The notes beneath the pieces are model-generated. The model saw only the letters and a list, made by a program, of their open reading frames with translations, did not search any database and was not told the origin of the DNA. Below, one piece after another: positions 1 through 8,508 of a stretch of 64,000 nt of DNA; position 1 is the first letter of the stretch, and each line of letters opens with the position of its first letter. A program made the position numbers and the translations under genes. Source of the stretch: Burkholderia sp. OK233 (GTDB taxonomy: Bacteria; Pseudomonadota; Gammaproteobacteria; Burkholderiales; Burkholderiaceae). The stretch covers positions 2,976,001-3,040,000 of the forward strand of contig NZ_OCSR01000001.1 in assembly GCF_900230185.1 (NCBI RefSeq), written 5' to 3'.

Positions 1-41
1 CCGGTTGGCCGCTTGACCTCTAGCCCAGAACTTATTTACTG

Positions 42-455
42 CTACGTCGCATGCCACGCACCGCCTGCGCCATGGCCTCGAACCTTGAGGACTAAATGCT
101 CGACTTCGGCATCGGGGGCATGGACAAGCCGCGCATACATCGCCTGGCGGGCATTCGGGCAGTAATGGTGTCGCGGTCGCGGCACTGCGTGCCGTTCAGG
201 TTTTCCCAAGACACGACATAACCAGATTACCAACGCTCGATAGTCGGCAGATTGAGGGTTGTAGAGGACTCGTCCTTCCAGGATTCCTTCGGCTTCGGCA
301 AAGTGTCCGATGGTCGGCAGCGAAAAATCGCGGGGCCCTGGTTCGTGGTGCCTAGGACAAATCTCATGCGTCGCCGTCAGTTTGGCGCGCCGGTGGGAGC
401 CCTCGCCGTTGGATAGCAGCGTGTCTAGAAGGGCGTTGGGGTAGTCGATCGTCAT
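42..455 (-). CDS. gmtX: GmtX-like protein of a gamma-mobile-trio type element
   Basis: A 137-residue reading frame. Its first ~70 residues carry the pattern I associate with GmtX, the small third protein of GmtY/GmtZ/GmtX integrative elements: a basic stretch, a 'HEIC' segment, then 'RDFSLPTIGHFAEAEG' and 'SADYRALV'. The start at 455 is chosen because it follows the stop of an upstream remnant by one base and has GAGGAA just before it. A longer frame extending to 539 only overlaps that remnant. Substitutions in otherwise conserved-looking positions (CPRHHEPGP) and a Pro/His-rich C-terminal half suggest the gene is decaying. The family assignment rests on remembered motif similarity. The role of GmtX is unknown to me beyond its association with these mobile elements. 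Confidence 0.55.
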   Translation of the reverse strand: MTIDYPNALLDTLLSNGEGSHRRAKLTATHEICPRHHEPGPRDFSLPTIGHFAEAEGILEGRVLYNPQSADYRALVIWLCRVLGKPERHAVPRPRHHYCPNARQAMYARLVHAPDAEVEHLVLKVRGHGAGGAWHAT

Positions 456-456
456 G

Positions 457-612
457 TCATTCCTCGAGCGTTCGAGCTTTGCGGGCCAACGTCGCAACGG
501 AGGTGCTCTTTGGCAAGAGGATGGTGAGATCGACACCAAGTCGCTCGCTCAAGCTCTCACCGGCGTCCATCAGATTAATCACTTGCCCCTGTGCGGTGGC
601 GATCGGGCGTAT
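457..612 (-). pseudogene. C-terminal remnant of the gene upstream of gmtX
   Basis: Upstream of the gmtX-like gene there are 51 sense codons with no start, ending in TGA at 457-459 one base before the gmtX ATG. This spacing is typical of a translationally coupled gene pair. The readable peptide includes 'GESLSERLGVDLTILLPK' and ends 'LARKARTLEE'. It is preceded by an in-frame TAG at 613-615. In intact elements the gene before gmtX would be gmtZ, so this may be the last piece of gmtZ, but I cannot confirm that from so short a fragment. Confidence 0.4.
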
Positions 613-1731
613 CTAGGCGCAATGAGGCTGAGTTATCCACAGACAAGCTGGCTTCGTCTCCCCCGCACCCCCTCCATTCCTAGTTGATATACGACAGACA
701 TCCTCGAAACACCTAACCTCAAGCTCGTCGAGAAACAGCACACCCAGATGCGCCAAGGTGATTTCGCCGGGTTGCGGCGGATTGCGCCCGCCGACCAGCG
801 CCGGCCCGCTCGACGAATGATGCGGCGCGCGAAATGGCCGCCGCCGCCATTGCGAGGGCGTGAAGCCCGCCCGGCTGGCGGACAGCAACGCCGCCGAGCT
901 TAGCGCCTCGTCGTCGGTCATGGGCGGGAGCAAGCCTGGCAGGCGGGCGGCGAGCATCGATTTGCCCGCGCCAGGCGGCCCGACCAGCAAGACGTGGTGT
1001 CCGCCGGCCGCGGCGACTTCAAGTGCGCGGCGCGCGCCGCGCTGGCCGATCACGTCAGTCATGTCCGGAACGGCGACGGGCGCGGTCTCGCTGAGGTCGG
1101 GTGCCGCGACAGGGTAAAGCCGGGCGTCGGGCGCTCCGGCCAGATGTGCGCACAGCGACGGCAGATCGGTGGCGCCATAGACATCGACACCCGGCACGAG
1201 CGCTGCCTCGGCCGCGCTTGCCGCGGGCAGATAGAGCTGCGGGGTAGATTGAGCGGATGTCTCGAGCGCCGCCGGTTCGGCTGAAGCAATACGAGTAGAC
1301 GCAGACACGCCCGCCAGGCCGCCGTGAGAAGCGCCGCTGCGAGCCGTTCCGCAGGCCATCGCGAAAGCCCCGCGCATTGGCCGCAGCGCACCGGTCAGTG
1401 ACAGCTCACCTGCGAATTCGCGATGCAGGAGGGACTCGGCAGGAATCTGCCCGCTCGCCGCCAGAATGCCTAAAGCGATGGGCAGATCAAAGCGGCCGGA
1501 CTCCTTCGGCAAATCGGCAGGAGCCAGATTGACAGTAATGCGCCGCACAGGGAAATCGAAGCTGCAGTTCTGCAGCGCCGCGCGCACGCGCTCGCGGCTT
1601 TCGCGCACTTCCAGATCCGGAAGGCCGACGATCGAAAAAGAGGGTAATCCGTTCGCGAGGTGGACCTCGACGGTTACTTCGGGCGCGCGGCCAGAGGCCG
1701 GCGCGCGACTGCGCACCACGGCAAGCGACAT
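613..1731 (-). pseudogene. comM: comM (YifB family), 5' part, interrupted by an integrated element
   Basis: ComM is a hexameric AAA+ helicase of the Mg-chelatase family that promotes branch migration during natural transformation. Residues 1-337 are clearly ComM: an N-terminal ChlI-like domain with 'GLPSFSIVGLPDLEVRESR', then an ATPase domain with Walker A GPPGAGKS at residues 251-258. Homology stops within Walker B (LFLDEL) at about base 721. A normal ComM continues with a proline-glutamate segment and more than 150 further residues. Here 35 unrelated codons follow and end at 613. The protein therefore lacks the rest of Walker B, the sensor motifs and the C-terminal domain, and should be inactive. 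The missing 3' half is expected on the far side of the element, beyond the left edge. Confidence 0.88.
721..721. other. comM/element junction
   Basis: Reading on the minus strand, comM similarity ends after the codon for the leucine of LFLDEL (721-723). The sequence from 720 downwards is unrelated to comM. This marks the integration boundary to within a few bases. The other boundary lies outside the window, so a target duplication or attachment core cannot be determined. Confidence 0.6.
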
Positions 1732-1852
1732 GTTTTCTCCCGTCGGACGGCGCGCCGAGGGCGCGCACGAGTCCCCTAAAACGCTGATGACGTCACGGCT
1801 CGCTTGCCAGTGATGTGCAGCACTGCGCAGCTAAAGCGCTGCGAGCAAAGCT

Positions 1853-2110
1853 TCAGGGTGTAGTCGTTGTGACCGGCAGCTTCTGTTCGAGCTCGGCGAC
1901 GCGGCGCTCCAGCTCCTCGAGGCGCGCGCGGGTGCGGACCAGCACCTGGGTCTGCGTATCGAATTCCTCACGCGTGACCAAGTCGAGCTTGGAAAAGCCC
2001 TGCGACAGCATGGCTTTCACGTTGCGTTCGACATCTTTGGCCGGCGAGTTCTTGAACAGCTCGCTCATGCGGGCCTGAAAATCGTTAAAGACATCGTTCG
2101 GTTGTTTCAT
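1853..2110 (-). CDS. ubiK: Ubiquinone biosynthesis accessory factor UbiK (YqiC/BMFP family)
   Basis: 85-residue protein of the BMFP/UbiK family, which in E. coli binds UbiJ, forms trimers through a coiled coil and assists aerobic ubiquinone synthesis. The N-terminal half is an amphipathic helix region (MKQPNDVFNDFQARMSELF). Residues ~50-78 form the typical coiled coil (RTRARLEELERRVAELEQKL). The start at 2110 is preferred over an upstream in-frame codon because AAGGGGAA lies just upstream and the family begins here. It is transcribed divergently from glnK, and its promoter area overlaps the distal NtrC-type site at 2125-2141. Confidence 0.9.
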   Translation of the reverse strand: MKQPNDVFNDFQARMSELFKNSPAKDVERNVKAMLSQGFSKLDLVTREEFDTQTQVLVRTRARLEELERRVAELEQKLPVTTTTP

Positions 2111-2124
2111 GGTGTTCCCCTTAA

Positions 2125-2191
2125 TGCACAAAAAATGTGCATGTTTCATTGCGCCTGTGCTTTGTCACGTTGAATGGGCCGTCTTGGTGCA
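2125..2191 (+). promoter_or_regulatory. Two NtrC-type enhancer sites upstream of glnK-amtB
   Basis: Bases 2125-2141 read TGCAC-N7-GTGCA, a near-perfect dyad matching the NtrC consensus. A second site at 2175-2191 (TGGGCC-N5-GGTGCA) matches 10 of 12 consensus positions. Their centres are 50 bp apart, about five helical turns, as expected for co-operative NtrC dimers. They lie roughly 215-265 bp upstream of the predicted sigma-54 start of glnK. The distal site also sits 15 bp upstream of the ubiK start codon. Confidence 0.65.
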
Positions 2192-2266
2192 TGGCTTGTT
2201 GCCTGCCGCTGCCGCATGAGCCCGTTTGGTGCGCGCTCAAACGTTAAATGCCTTCGAACACTCTAG

Positions 2267-2848
<582 letters not shown>

Positions 2849-2891
2849 TACCAAAAGATAGCGACACAGATAGCGACAAGAGGAAACGAAG

Positions 2892-4400
2892 ATGCGCAAA
2901 TTATTGATGTCCATGCTGATGGCCGGTTCGCTGCTCGCGGGCGGTATCGGCGCCGCCCTCGCGGACGACGCTTCCGCCCCTGCAGCCGCCTCGGCGCCTG
3001 CTTCCGATACGACGGCGAGCGCGCCGGCGCCTGACGCCTCGGCAGCACCTGCTGCCGCCGCGGCTTCGGCACCGGCCGCTGATGCGTCCGCCGCACCGGC
3101 TGCCAGCGCCGCAGCAGCCGCGCCGGCAGCATCGGACGCCGCGCCTGCTGCACCGACCGCGCCGTTCTCGGTCGATTCGTCGAAGATCAATTCGGGCGAC
3201 ACCGCCTGGATGCTGACCTCCACCGCGCTCGTGCTGTTCATGACGATCCCGGGTCTGGCGCTGTTCTACGGCGGCATGGTCCGCAAGAAGAGCGTGCTCG
3301 CGATCCTGATGCAAAGCTTCGCGATCACCTGCCTCGTGTCGATCATCTGGGTCGTGGTGGGCTACAGCCTCGCCTTCACGCCGGGTAACTCGTTCATCGG
3401 CGGCTTCTCGCGCTTCTTCATGGCGGGCATGAACTACATCAAGGGCGACAAGGCCACGACGCTGACCGTCAGCCACCTCGCACCGACGATCCCGGAAACG
3501 GTCTATGTCGTCTATCAGATGACGTTTGCGATCATTACTCCGGCACTGATCACGGGCGCGTTTGCCGATCGCATGAAGTTCTCGGCGATGCTGGTGTTCA
3601 TGACGCTGTGGTCGATCATCGTCTACTCGCCGATCGCGCACATGGTCTGGGAACCGAGCGGCTGGCTGGCTGCTGCGGGCATCCTCGACTTCGCGGGCGG
3701 CACGGTGGTGCACATCAACGCCGGTATCGCGGCGCTGGTCTGCGCGCTGGTGCTCGGCAAGCGTGTCGGCTACGGCAAGGAAGCGATGGCGCCGCACAAC
3801 CTGACGCTCACGCTGATTGGTGGCGCCATGCTGTGGGTAGGCTGGTTCGGCTTCAACGCGGGTTCGGCAGTGGCGGCAGACGGCCGTGCCGGTTTCGCGA
3901 TGTTCGCAACGCAAGTGGCAACCGCAGCAGCAGCACTCGCATGGATGTTCGCCGAATGGGCAACCAAGGGTAAGCCGTCGGTACTCGGTATCGTGTCGGG
4001 CGCCGTGGCAGGTCTGGTGGCGATTACGCCGGCTTCGGGCTTCGTCGGTATGGCGGGTTCGCTGGTGATCGGTATCGCGGCAGGCGTGATCTGCTTCTGG
4101 TCGGCAACGTGGCTCAAGCACAAGCTCGGTTACGACGACTCGCTCGACGCGTTCGGCGTGCACTGCATCGGCGGTATCGTGGGTGCGCTGCTGACCGGCG
4201 TGTTCGCGGTCAAGGACATCGGCGGCGCGGACGGCAGCGTGATCCTGCAAGCCAAGGGCGTGCTGACGACGCTGGTCTACAGCGGCGTGGTGAGCTACAT
4301 CCTGCTGAAGGTCATCGACATGGTGATGGGTCTGCGCGTGACGGAAGAAGAGGAACGCGAAGGCCTGGACGTGAGCCTGCACGGCGAACACGTCGAATAA
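2892..4400 (+). CDS. amtB: Ammonium transporter AmtB
   Basis: 502-residue Amt/Mep/Rh channel that moves ammonium across the inner membrane. It has a signal peptide (~1-24, ending AALA). A ~70-residue Ala/Pro/Ser/Asp low-complexity stretch follows, then the usual eleven-helix core from about residue 105 (DTAWMLTSTALVLFMT). The twin pore histidines are recognisable in 'GGTVVHINAGIA' and 'GVHCIGGIVGA'. RBS AGAGGAAA lies ahead of the ATG. It forms an operon with glnK and is followed by a strong terminator. The long low-complexity linker is the unusual part; the core is typical. Confidence 0.96.
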   Translation: MRKLLMSMLMAGSLLAGGIGAALADDASAPAAASAPASDTTASAPAPDASAAPAAAAASAPAADASAAPAASAAAAAPAASDAAPAAPTAPFSVDSSKINSGDTAWMLTSTALVLFMTIPGLALFYGGMVRKKSVLAILMQSFAITCLVSIIWVVVGYSLAFTPGNSFIGGFSRFFMAGMNYIKGDKATTLTVSHLAPTIPETVYVVYQMTFAIITPALITGAFADRMKFSAMLVFMTLWSIIVYSPIAHMVWEPSGWLAAAGILDFAGGTVVHINAGIAALVCALVLGKRVGYGKEAMAPHNLTLTLIGGAMLWVGWFGFNAGSAVAADGRAGFAMFATQVATAAAALAWMFAEWATKGKPSVLGIVSGAVAGLVAITPASGFVGMAGSLVIGIAAGVICFWSATWLKHKLGYDDSLDAFGVHCIGGIVGALLTGVFAVKDIGGADGSVILQAKGVLTTLVYSGVVSYILLKVIDMVMGLRVTEEEEREGLDVSLHGEHVE

Positions 4401-4463
4401 GGATTTATCCACGGGCCCTGGCTCCAGGGCTCGCTGGATCACGAATCAAGCGCAGCGACTTTG

Positions 4464-4488
4464 GCCCGCCTTCATGGCGGGCTTTTTT
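4464..4488 (+). terminator. Rho-independent terminator of glnK-amtB
   Basis: Seven-base GC stem GCCCGCC/GGCGGGC with a five-base loop, followed by TTTTTT. Confidence 0.9.
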
Positions 4489-4637
4489 CTTGCCGCGTCT
4501 CTTGTGAACAGCAGTTTTCCCCGCCTATCATGGCGATAGCGAGAATGCATTCGCATCCGCTTGCGAATGGAGAAAGCGTCCCCAAATGGACAAAGCATTT
4601 GCTCTACAATCTTTTTTCTCCAGTCTGCGAGTGATCA

Positions 4638-5927
4638 ATGGTTCCGCACCTAGTTACGGCGTTAAACGGCCCGCTGCTCGACCTCGAGCGGAAGATCCTC
4701 GACGCTACCCCCGCCATCGAACGCTGGTTCCGGCTCGAATGGCAGGAGCACACGCCGCCGTTCTACTGTTCAGTCGACCTGCGTAACGCGGGGTTCAAGC
4801 TCGCGCCGGTCGACACCAATCTGTTTCCCGGCGCATTCAACAATCTGCCGCAGGAAGTGCTGCCGCTCGCCGTGCAGGCCGCGATGGCGTCGATCGAAAA
4901 GATCTGCCCGGACGCGAAGAATCTGCTGGTGATCCCCGAGCGCCATACGCGCAACGCGTTTTATCTGGAGAATGTCGCCCGTCTGGCCGCGATCATGCGC
5001 CAGGCAGGCTTGAATGTGCGTTTCGGCACGCTCGACGAAAGCATCGTCGGGCCGGTCACGATCGCATTGTCCGACGGCCAGAAGCTGGTGCTTGAACCGC
5101 TCGAGCGTACGCCGCGGCGCCTGGGTCTGAAGAATTTCGACCCGTGCTCGATTCTGCTGAACAATGACCTGTCGGGTGGCATTCCGCCTGTGCTGGAAAA
5201 TCTGCACGAGCAGTATCTGCTGCCGCCGCTTCACGCGGGCTGGGCCGTTCGCCGCAAATCGACGCACTTCTCCTGCTATGACGACGTCGCGAAGAAGTTC
5301 GCGAAGATGGTCGAGATTGATCCGTGGATGATCAATCCGTACTTCGCGCATGTCGAAGGCGTCGATTTCCAGGAGCGCACCGGTGAGCAAGCGCTGACGG
5401 ATGCGATCGACGGTGTCCTGAAGAAGATCGCCAGGAAGTATCGCGAGTACGGCATTTCCGAGAAACCGTATGTTGTCATCAAGTCGGATGCGGGTACCTA
5501 TGGCATGGGCGTGATGACCGTGCACGACGCGTCGGAAGTGGCCGCGCTCACCAAGCGCGAACGCGCCAAGATGGCCGCCACCAAAGACGGCCTCGAAGTG
5601 CATGACGTGATCGTGCAGGAAGGTGTGTACACCTTCGAGCGGATCGGCGAAGAAGTCGCCGAGCCGGTCGTGTACATGATCGACCGATACGTGGTGGGTG
5701 GCTTCTACCGCGTGCACGGCAGCCGCGAGCGCGATCAGAACCTGAACGCGCCCGGCATGCACTTCGTGCCGCTCGGCTTCGAGCATACGGCCCTGCCGGA
5801 TGCGCACGCCAAGCCGGGCGCGGCGGTGCCGAACCGTTTCTACATGTACGGCGTGGTGGCGCGGCTCGGGTTGCTGGCCGCATCGGTCGAACTGGAAAAG
5901 ACCGATCCGGAAGCGATTCAGGTTTAA
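4638..5927 (+). CDS. gshA: Glutamate-cysteine ligase (proteobacterial GshA family)
   Basis: 429-residue enzyme that catalyses ATP-dependent formation of gamma-glutamylcysteine, the first step of glutathione synthesis. The sequence belongs to the GshA family typical of Burkholderia, Ralstonia and Acidithiobacillus (NLFPGAFNNL near the N-terminus; PYVVIKSDAGTYGMGVM in the ATP-binding part), not the classical E. coli type. A TACAAT hexamer at 4605-4610 may be the -10 element, but no good -35 is visible. It is followed 101 bp later by gshB, the second enzyme of the pathway, with a perfect inverted repeat between them. Confidence 0.93.
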   Translation: MVPHLVTALNGPLLDLERKILDATPAIERWFRLEWQEHTPPFYCSVDLRNAGFKLAPVDTNLFPGAFNNLPQEVLPLAVQAAMASIEKICPDAKNLLVIPERHTRNAFYLENVARLAAIMRQAGLNVRFGTLDESIVGPVTIALSDGQKLVLEPLERTPRRLGLKNFDPCSILLNNDLSGGIPPVLENLHEQYLLPPLHAGWAVRRKSTHFSCYDDVAKKFAKMVEIDPWMINPYFAHVEGVDFQERTGEQALTDAIDGVLKKIARKYREYGISEKPYVVIKSDAGTYGMGVMTVHDASEVAALTKRERAKMAATKDGLEVHDVIVQEGVYTFERIGEEVAEPVVYMIDRYVVGGFYRVHGSRERDQNLNAPGMHFVPLGFEHTALPDAHAKPGAAVPNRFYMYGVVARLGLLAASVELEKTDPEAIQV

Positions 5928-5942
5928 GCCTCGCGAGGTGGT

Positions 5943-5968
5943 CGATGGCGGCATGCGTGCCGCCATCG
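5943..5968 (+). other. Perfect inverted repeat between gshA and gshB
   Basis: An 11-base stem (CGATGGCGGCA / TGCCGCCATCG) with a 4-base loop, followed by TCATTTT rather than a clean U-run. It could be a partial terminator that lowers gshB expression relative to gshA, or an mRNA 3' stabiliser. Confidence 0.6.
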
Positions 5969-6028
5969 TCATTTTCAGCGACTATATTGACGATCAATGC
6001 CAAGCCCTAAGGGCGCACCGGAATCCCC

Positions 6029-6985
6029 ATGGACATTCTTTTCATTGCCGATCCGCTTACGCAGTTCAAGATCTACAAAGATTCCACCTACGCGATGATG
6101 GCGGAAGCCGCGCGCCGCGGTCACACGCTTTACACGTGCGAGCCGAAGCATCTGGCGTGGACCGGCGGCGACGTCGAGGCGAACGTGCAGCGCTTTGCGA
6201 TTACCGGCGACGTGACCGACCTGCATCGCGAGACCTGGTACGCCGCGGAAGCGGCCACGCCGAAATCGCTGAAGAGTTTCAGCGCGGTCGTGATGCGGAA
6301 AGACCCGCCGTTCGACATGGAATACGTGACGTCGACGTGGTTGCTGGAAATGGCCGAACGCGGCGGCGCGCGCATTTTCAACAAGCCGCAGGCGATTCGC
6401 GATCATTCGGAAAAGCTGGCGATCGGCGAGTTCGCGCAGTTCGTCGCGCCGACTCTGGTGACGCGCGACGCAACCCGTTTGCGCGCCTTCCATGAAGAAC
6501 ACGGCGACGTGATCCTGAAGCCACTCGACGGCATGGGCGGCATGGGCGTGTTCCGCGTGAAGGCCGACGGCATGAATCTCGGCTCCATCATCGAGATGCT
6601 GAGCCACGACGGCGCGCGCTCGGTGATGGCGCAAAAGTTCATCCCCGAGATCAAGGACGGCGATAAGCGCGTTCTCCTGATCGGCGGCGAAGCAGTGCCG
6701 TTTTCGCTCGCGCGGATTCCTCAGGGCAATGAAGTGCGCGGCAACCTCGCGGCGGGTGGGCTGGGCGTGGCGCGCCCGCTCACCGAGCATGACCGTAAGA
6801 TCGCCGACACGCTCGCGCCGGTGCTCGCTGCGCGTGGTCTGCTGCTGGTCGGGCTGGATGCGATCGGCGACTGGCTCACCGAGGTGAACGTGACGAGCCC
6901 GACGTGTTTCCGCGAGATCATGGATCAGACCGGCTTTGACGTCGCCGCGATGTTCATCGACGCATTGGAGCGAGCGGCCGCTTGA
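6029..6985 (+). CDS. gshB: Glutathione synthase
   Basis: 318-residue ATP-grasp ligase joining gamma-glutamylcysteine to glycine. It starts MDILFIADPLTQFK, has the typical 'KPLDGMGGMGVFR' ATP-grasp loop in the middle and 'LTEVNVTSPT' near the C-terminus, both hallmark GshB motifs. Length matches the family (~315). It lies downstream of gshA in the same direction, so both glutathione enzymes are probably co-transcribed. Confidence 0.97.
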   Translation: MDILFIADPLTQFKIYKDSTYAMMAEAARRGHTLYTCEPKHLAWTGGDVEANVQRFAITGDVTDLHRETWYAAEAATPKSLKSFSAVVMRKDPPFDMEYVTSTWLLEMAERGGARIFNKPQAIRDHSEKLAIGEFAQFVAPTLVTRDATRLRAFHEEHGDVILKPLDGMGGMGVFRVKADGMNLGSIIEMLSHDGARSVMAQKFIPEIKDGDKRVLLIGGEAVPFSLARIPQGNEVRGNLAAGGLGVARPLTEHDRKIADTLAPVLAARGLLLVGLDAIGDWLTEVNVTSPTCFREIMDQTGFDVAAMFIDALERAAA

Positions 6986-7317
6986 GGCGCAACCCTTGAA
7001 TGGCCGCCAAGGCCCCCAAACTGTGTAGTAAATCCGCATCAAGCGAAACACCGGCTTTGGCGTGAAAATGAGCCTGATACAATGCCCGCTCTTCCGCGCC
7101 AAGCCGAGTGGAAGGTGTCTGTCAGGCGCCACTGGCATGGATTGCGGACTGTGAACGAGCTGTTTCCCGCCTGTGTCCCTGGCGATATCAGGCACGGCGG
7201 GCCGCTCGTCGGGTGATGCGTTCCGGCCCTCACGACCCACGGCCAGTCGAGGGCGCTTACGAACCGGGCTTCGTCCCGGTCCACGGTTCGGGGCCGTTCT
7301 TTTGCAGTAAGGCTGAC
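6986..7317 (+). promoter_or_regulatory. Long upstream region of the PTS EIIA gene
   Basis: 332 bp without a credible gene. A TACAAT hexamer at about 7078 could be a -10 element, giving a leader of ~230 nt. A hairpin ACCGGG/CCCGGT lies at about 7264-7281, shortly before the ribosome binding site. I see no known riboswitch pattern. Confidence 0.35.
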
Positions 7318-7845
7318 ATGGCAGGCATTCTGATCATTGCGCACGCTCCGTTCGCCACCGCGTTGCGCGATTGTATTTCGCACATCTACGGTGGCTTGCC
7401 GGCTCGCATCGGCGTGATCGACGTATCGCCGGATTGTGATCCCGCACAGCAGGTCGCGTTCGCGCATTCGGAAATCGAGCGGCTCAAGGAAGAAAACGGC
7501 GCGCTCGTGCTCACCGACATGTTCGGCGCCACGCCGGCGAATATCGCCGGGCGGCTCGCTTCGGTGCCGAACGTCCGCGTGCTGTGCGGCGTCAATTTGC
7601 CGATGCTGGTGCGCGCGGTCTGTTATCGCGCGACGCCGCTCGACACGCTGGTCGACAAAGCGCTCGCCGGAGCCACCAAGGGCGTGCACGCAATCGGGCC
7701 CGCCACGCCGGCGCCGGTTGCGCCGCCTGCGGAGTCCGGCGACTGTTTGCCGGCTTTGCCGCCTGTTGCCGCCGCCGCTGACTGTTTGCCCGCGTTGCCG
7801 GCTGAGGCCGACCTGACTCAGAAATCCGGCTCGACCGGGTTGTAA
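7318..7845 (+). CDS. PTS EIIA component, mannose/fructose type
   Basis: 175-residue cytoplasmic phosphocarrier. Residues 1-~130 are an EIIA-Man fold with His9 in 'IIAHAPFATAL' as the phosphorylation site and 'VLTDMFGATPANIAG' downstream. Start 7318 is set by homology and the AGTAAGG upstream. An Ala/Pro-rich C-terminal tail (~145-175) contains the motif DCLPALP twice, which is not part of the EIIA fold. ptsH and ptsI follow. No cognate sugar permease lies next to it, so in Burkholderia this trio is likely regulatory rather than a sugar transporter. Confidence 0.9.
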   Translation: MAGILIIAHAPFATALRDCISHIYGGLPARIGVIDVSPDCDPAQQVAFAHSEIERLKEENGALVLTDMFGATPANIAGRLASVPNVRVLCGVNLPMLVRAVCYRATPLDTLVDKALAGATKGVHAIGPATPAPVAPPAESGDCLPALPPVAAAADCLPALPAEADLTQKSGSTGL

Positions 7846-7950
7846 GCGGATATCACGGCTTTAAACGATTGCGATTGGGTCGCGCCCAATCGCAGCTGGT
7901 TTGCAGTTTCACCTTTCACTACAACACTTACCCGCGCTTCGGACCATCAC

Positions 7951-8220
7951 ATGCTGCAACAGGAAACGACTATTGTGAACAAGCTGGGGCTGCACGCGCG
8001 CGCGTCGGCCAAGTTGACGCAACTCGCGGGCAACTACCAGGCGGAAATCTGGATGAGCCGCAATGGCCGCCGTATCAATGCCAAGAGCATCATGGGTGTG
8101 ATGATGCTGGCCGCGGGTATAGGCAGCTCGGTGCTGATCGAAACGGAAGGCACCGACGAAAAAGAAGCCATGGACGCATTGTTGAAACTGATTGCCGATA
8201 AATTCGGCGAGGGTCAGTGA
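7951..8220 (+). CDS. ptsH: Phosphocarrier protein HPr
   Basis: 89-residue HPr. His15 in 'NKLGLHARAS' is the phosphate acceptor from enzyme I. Ser46 in 'NAKSIMGV' is the regulatory site that HPr kinase would modify. It begins 105 bp after the EIIA gene and ends with its own terminator, so ptsI downstream is likely expressed separately. Confidence 0.97.
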   Translation: MLQQETTIVNKLGLHARASAKLTQLAGNYQAEIWMSRNGRRINAKSIMGVMMLAAGIGSSVLIETEGTDEKEAMDALLKLIADKFGEGQ

Positions 8221-8250
8221 ATTCGCGCATCCCCCTTGCCTGAAGCAAAA

Positions 8251-8278
8251 TGCCGCGACTGTCCGCGGCATTTTTTTT
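8251..8278 (+). terminator. Rho-independent terminator of ptsH
   Basis: Stem TGCCGCG/CGCGGCA with six-base loop and eight T. Confidence 0.9.
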
Positions 8279-8437
8279 AGCGCGTGACAATTGGCCCGTG
8301 AGAGGCGCCTGCCCGCGGCGCGCAGGGGTTCGCGTTGGCGGAGCGCAAGCTCGACGAAGGCGCGTTGTTGCGGTCGGTTACGGTATTTCGTGCTGCGCTG
8401 CACACAGCCCTGACGTATCTAGAACGGGCGCGGAATT

Positions 8438-8443
8438 TATAAT
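8438..8443 (+). promoter_or_regulatory. Possible -10 element of ptsI
   Basis: A consensus TATAAT lies 66 bases upstream of the ptsI GTG and downstream of the ptsH terminator, which fits an independent ptsI promoter. No convincing -35 hexamer is at the right distance. Confidence 0.4.
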
Positions 8444-8508
8444 GGCGAAGAGTGTCTGAGAGCATTGCAGCGGTTTGCCGCGGCATCACACAACTAGAGG
8501 AGGTGCGC

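Noticed and set aside
633..641. TTATCCACA, a perfect DnaA-box match near the element end
   Set aside because: A single isolated box without neighbouring boxes, an AT-rich unwinding region or dnaA/dnaN nearby. Chance is enough to explain it.
2901..4442. 513-codon open frame on the strand opposite amtB
   Set aside because: His/Arg/Asp-rich composition typical of antisense frames in GC-rich genes. No recognisable domain; amtB on the other strand is certain.
4587..4610. gshA promoter from TGGACA and TACAAT
   Set aside because: Spacing of 12 bases is too short for sigma-70; only the -10-like hexamer is mentioned.
7264..7281. Hairpin before the EIIA gene as a terminator or riboswitch
   Set aside because: Short stem, no U-run and no match to a known riboswitch. 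Kept only as a note in the upstream-region entry.
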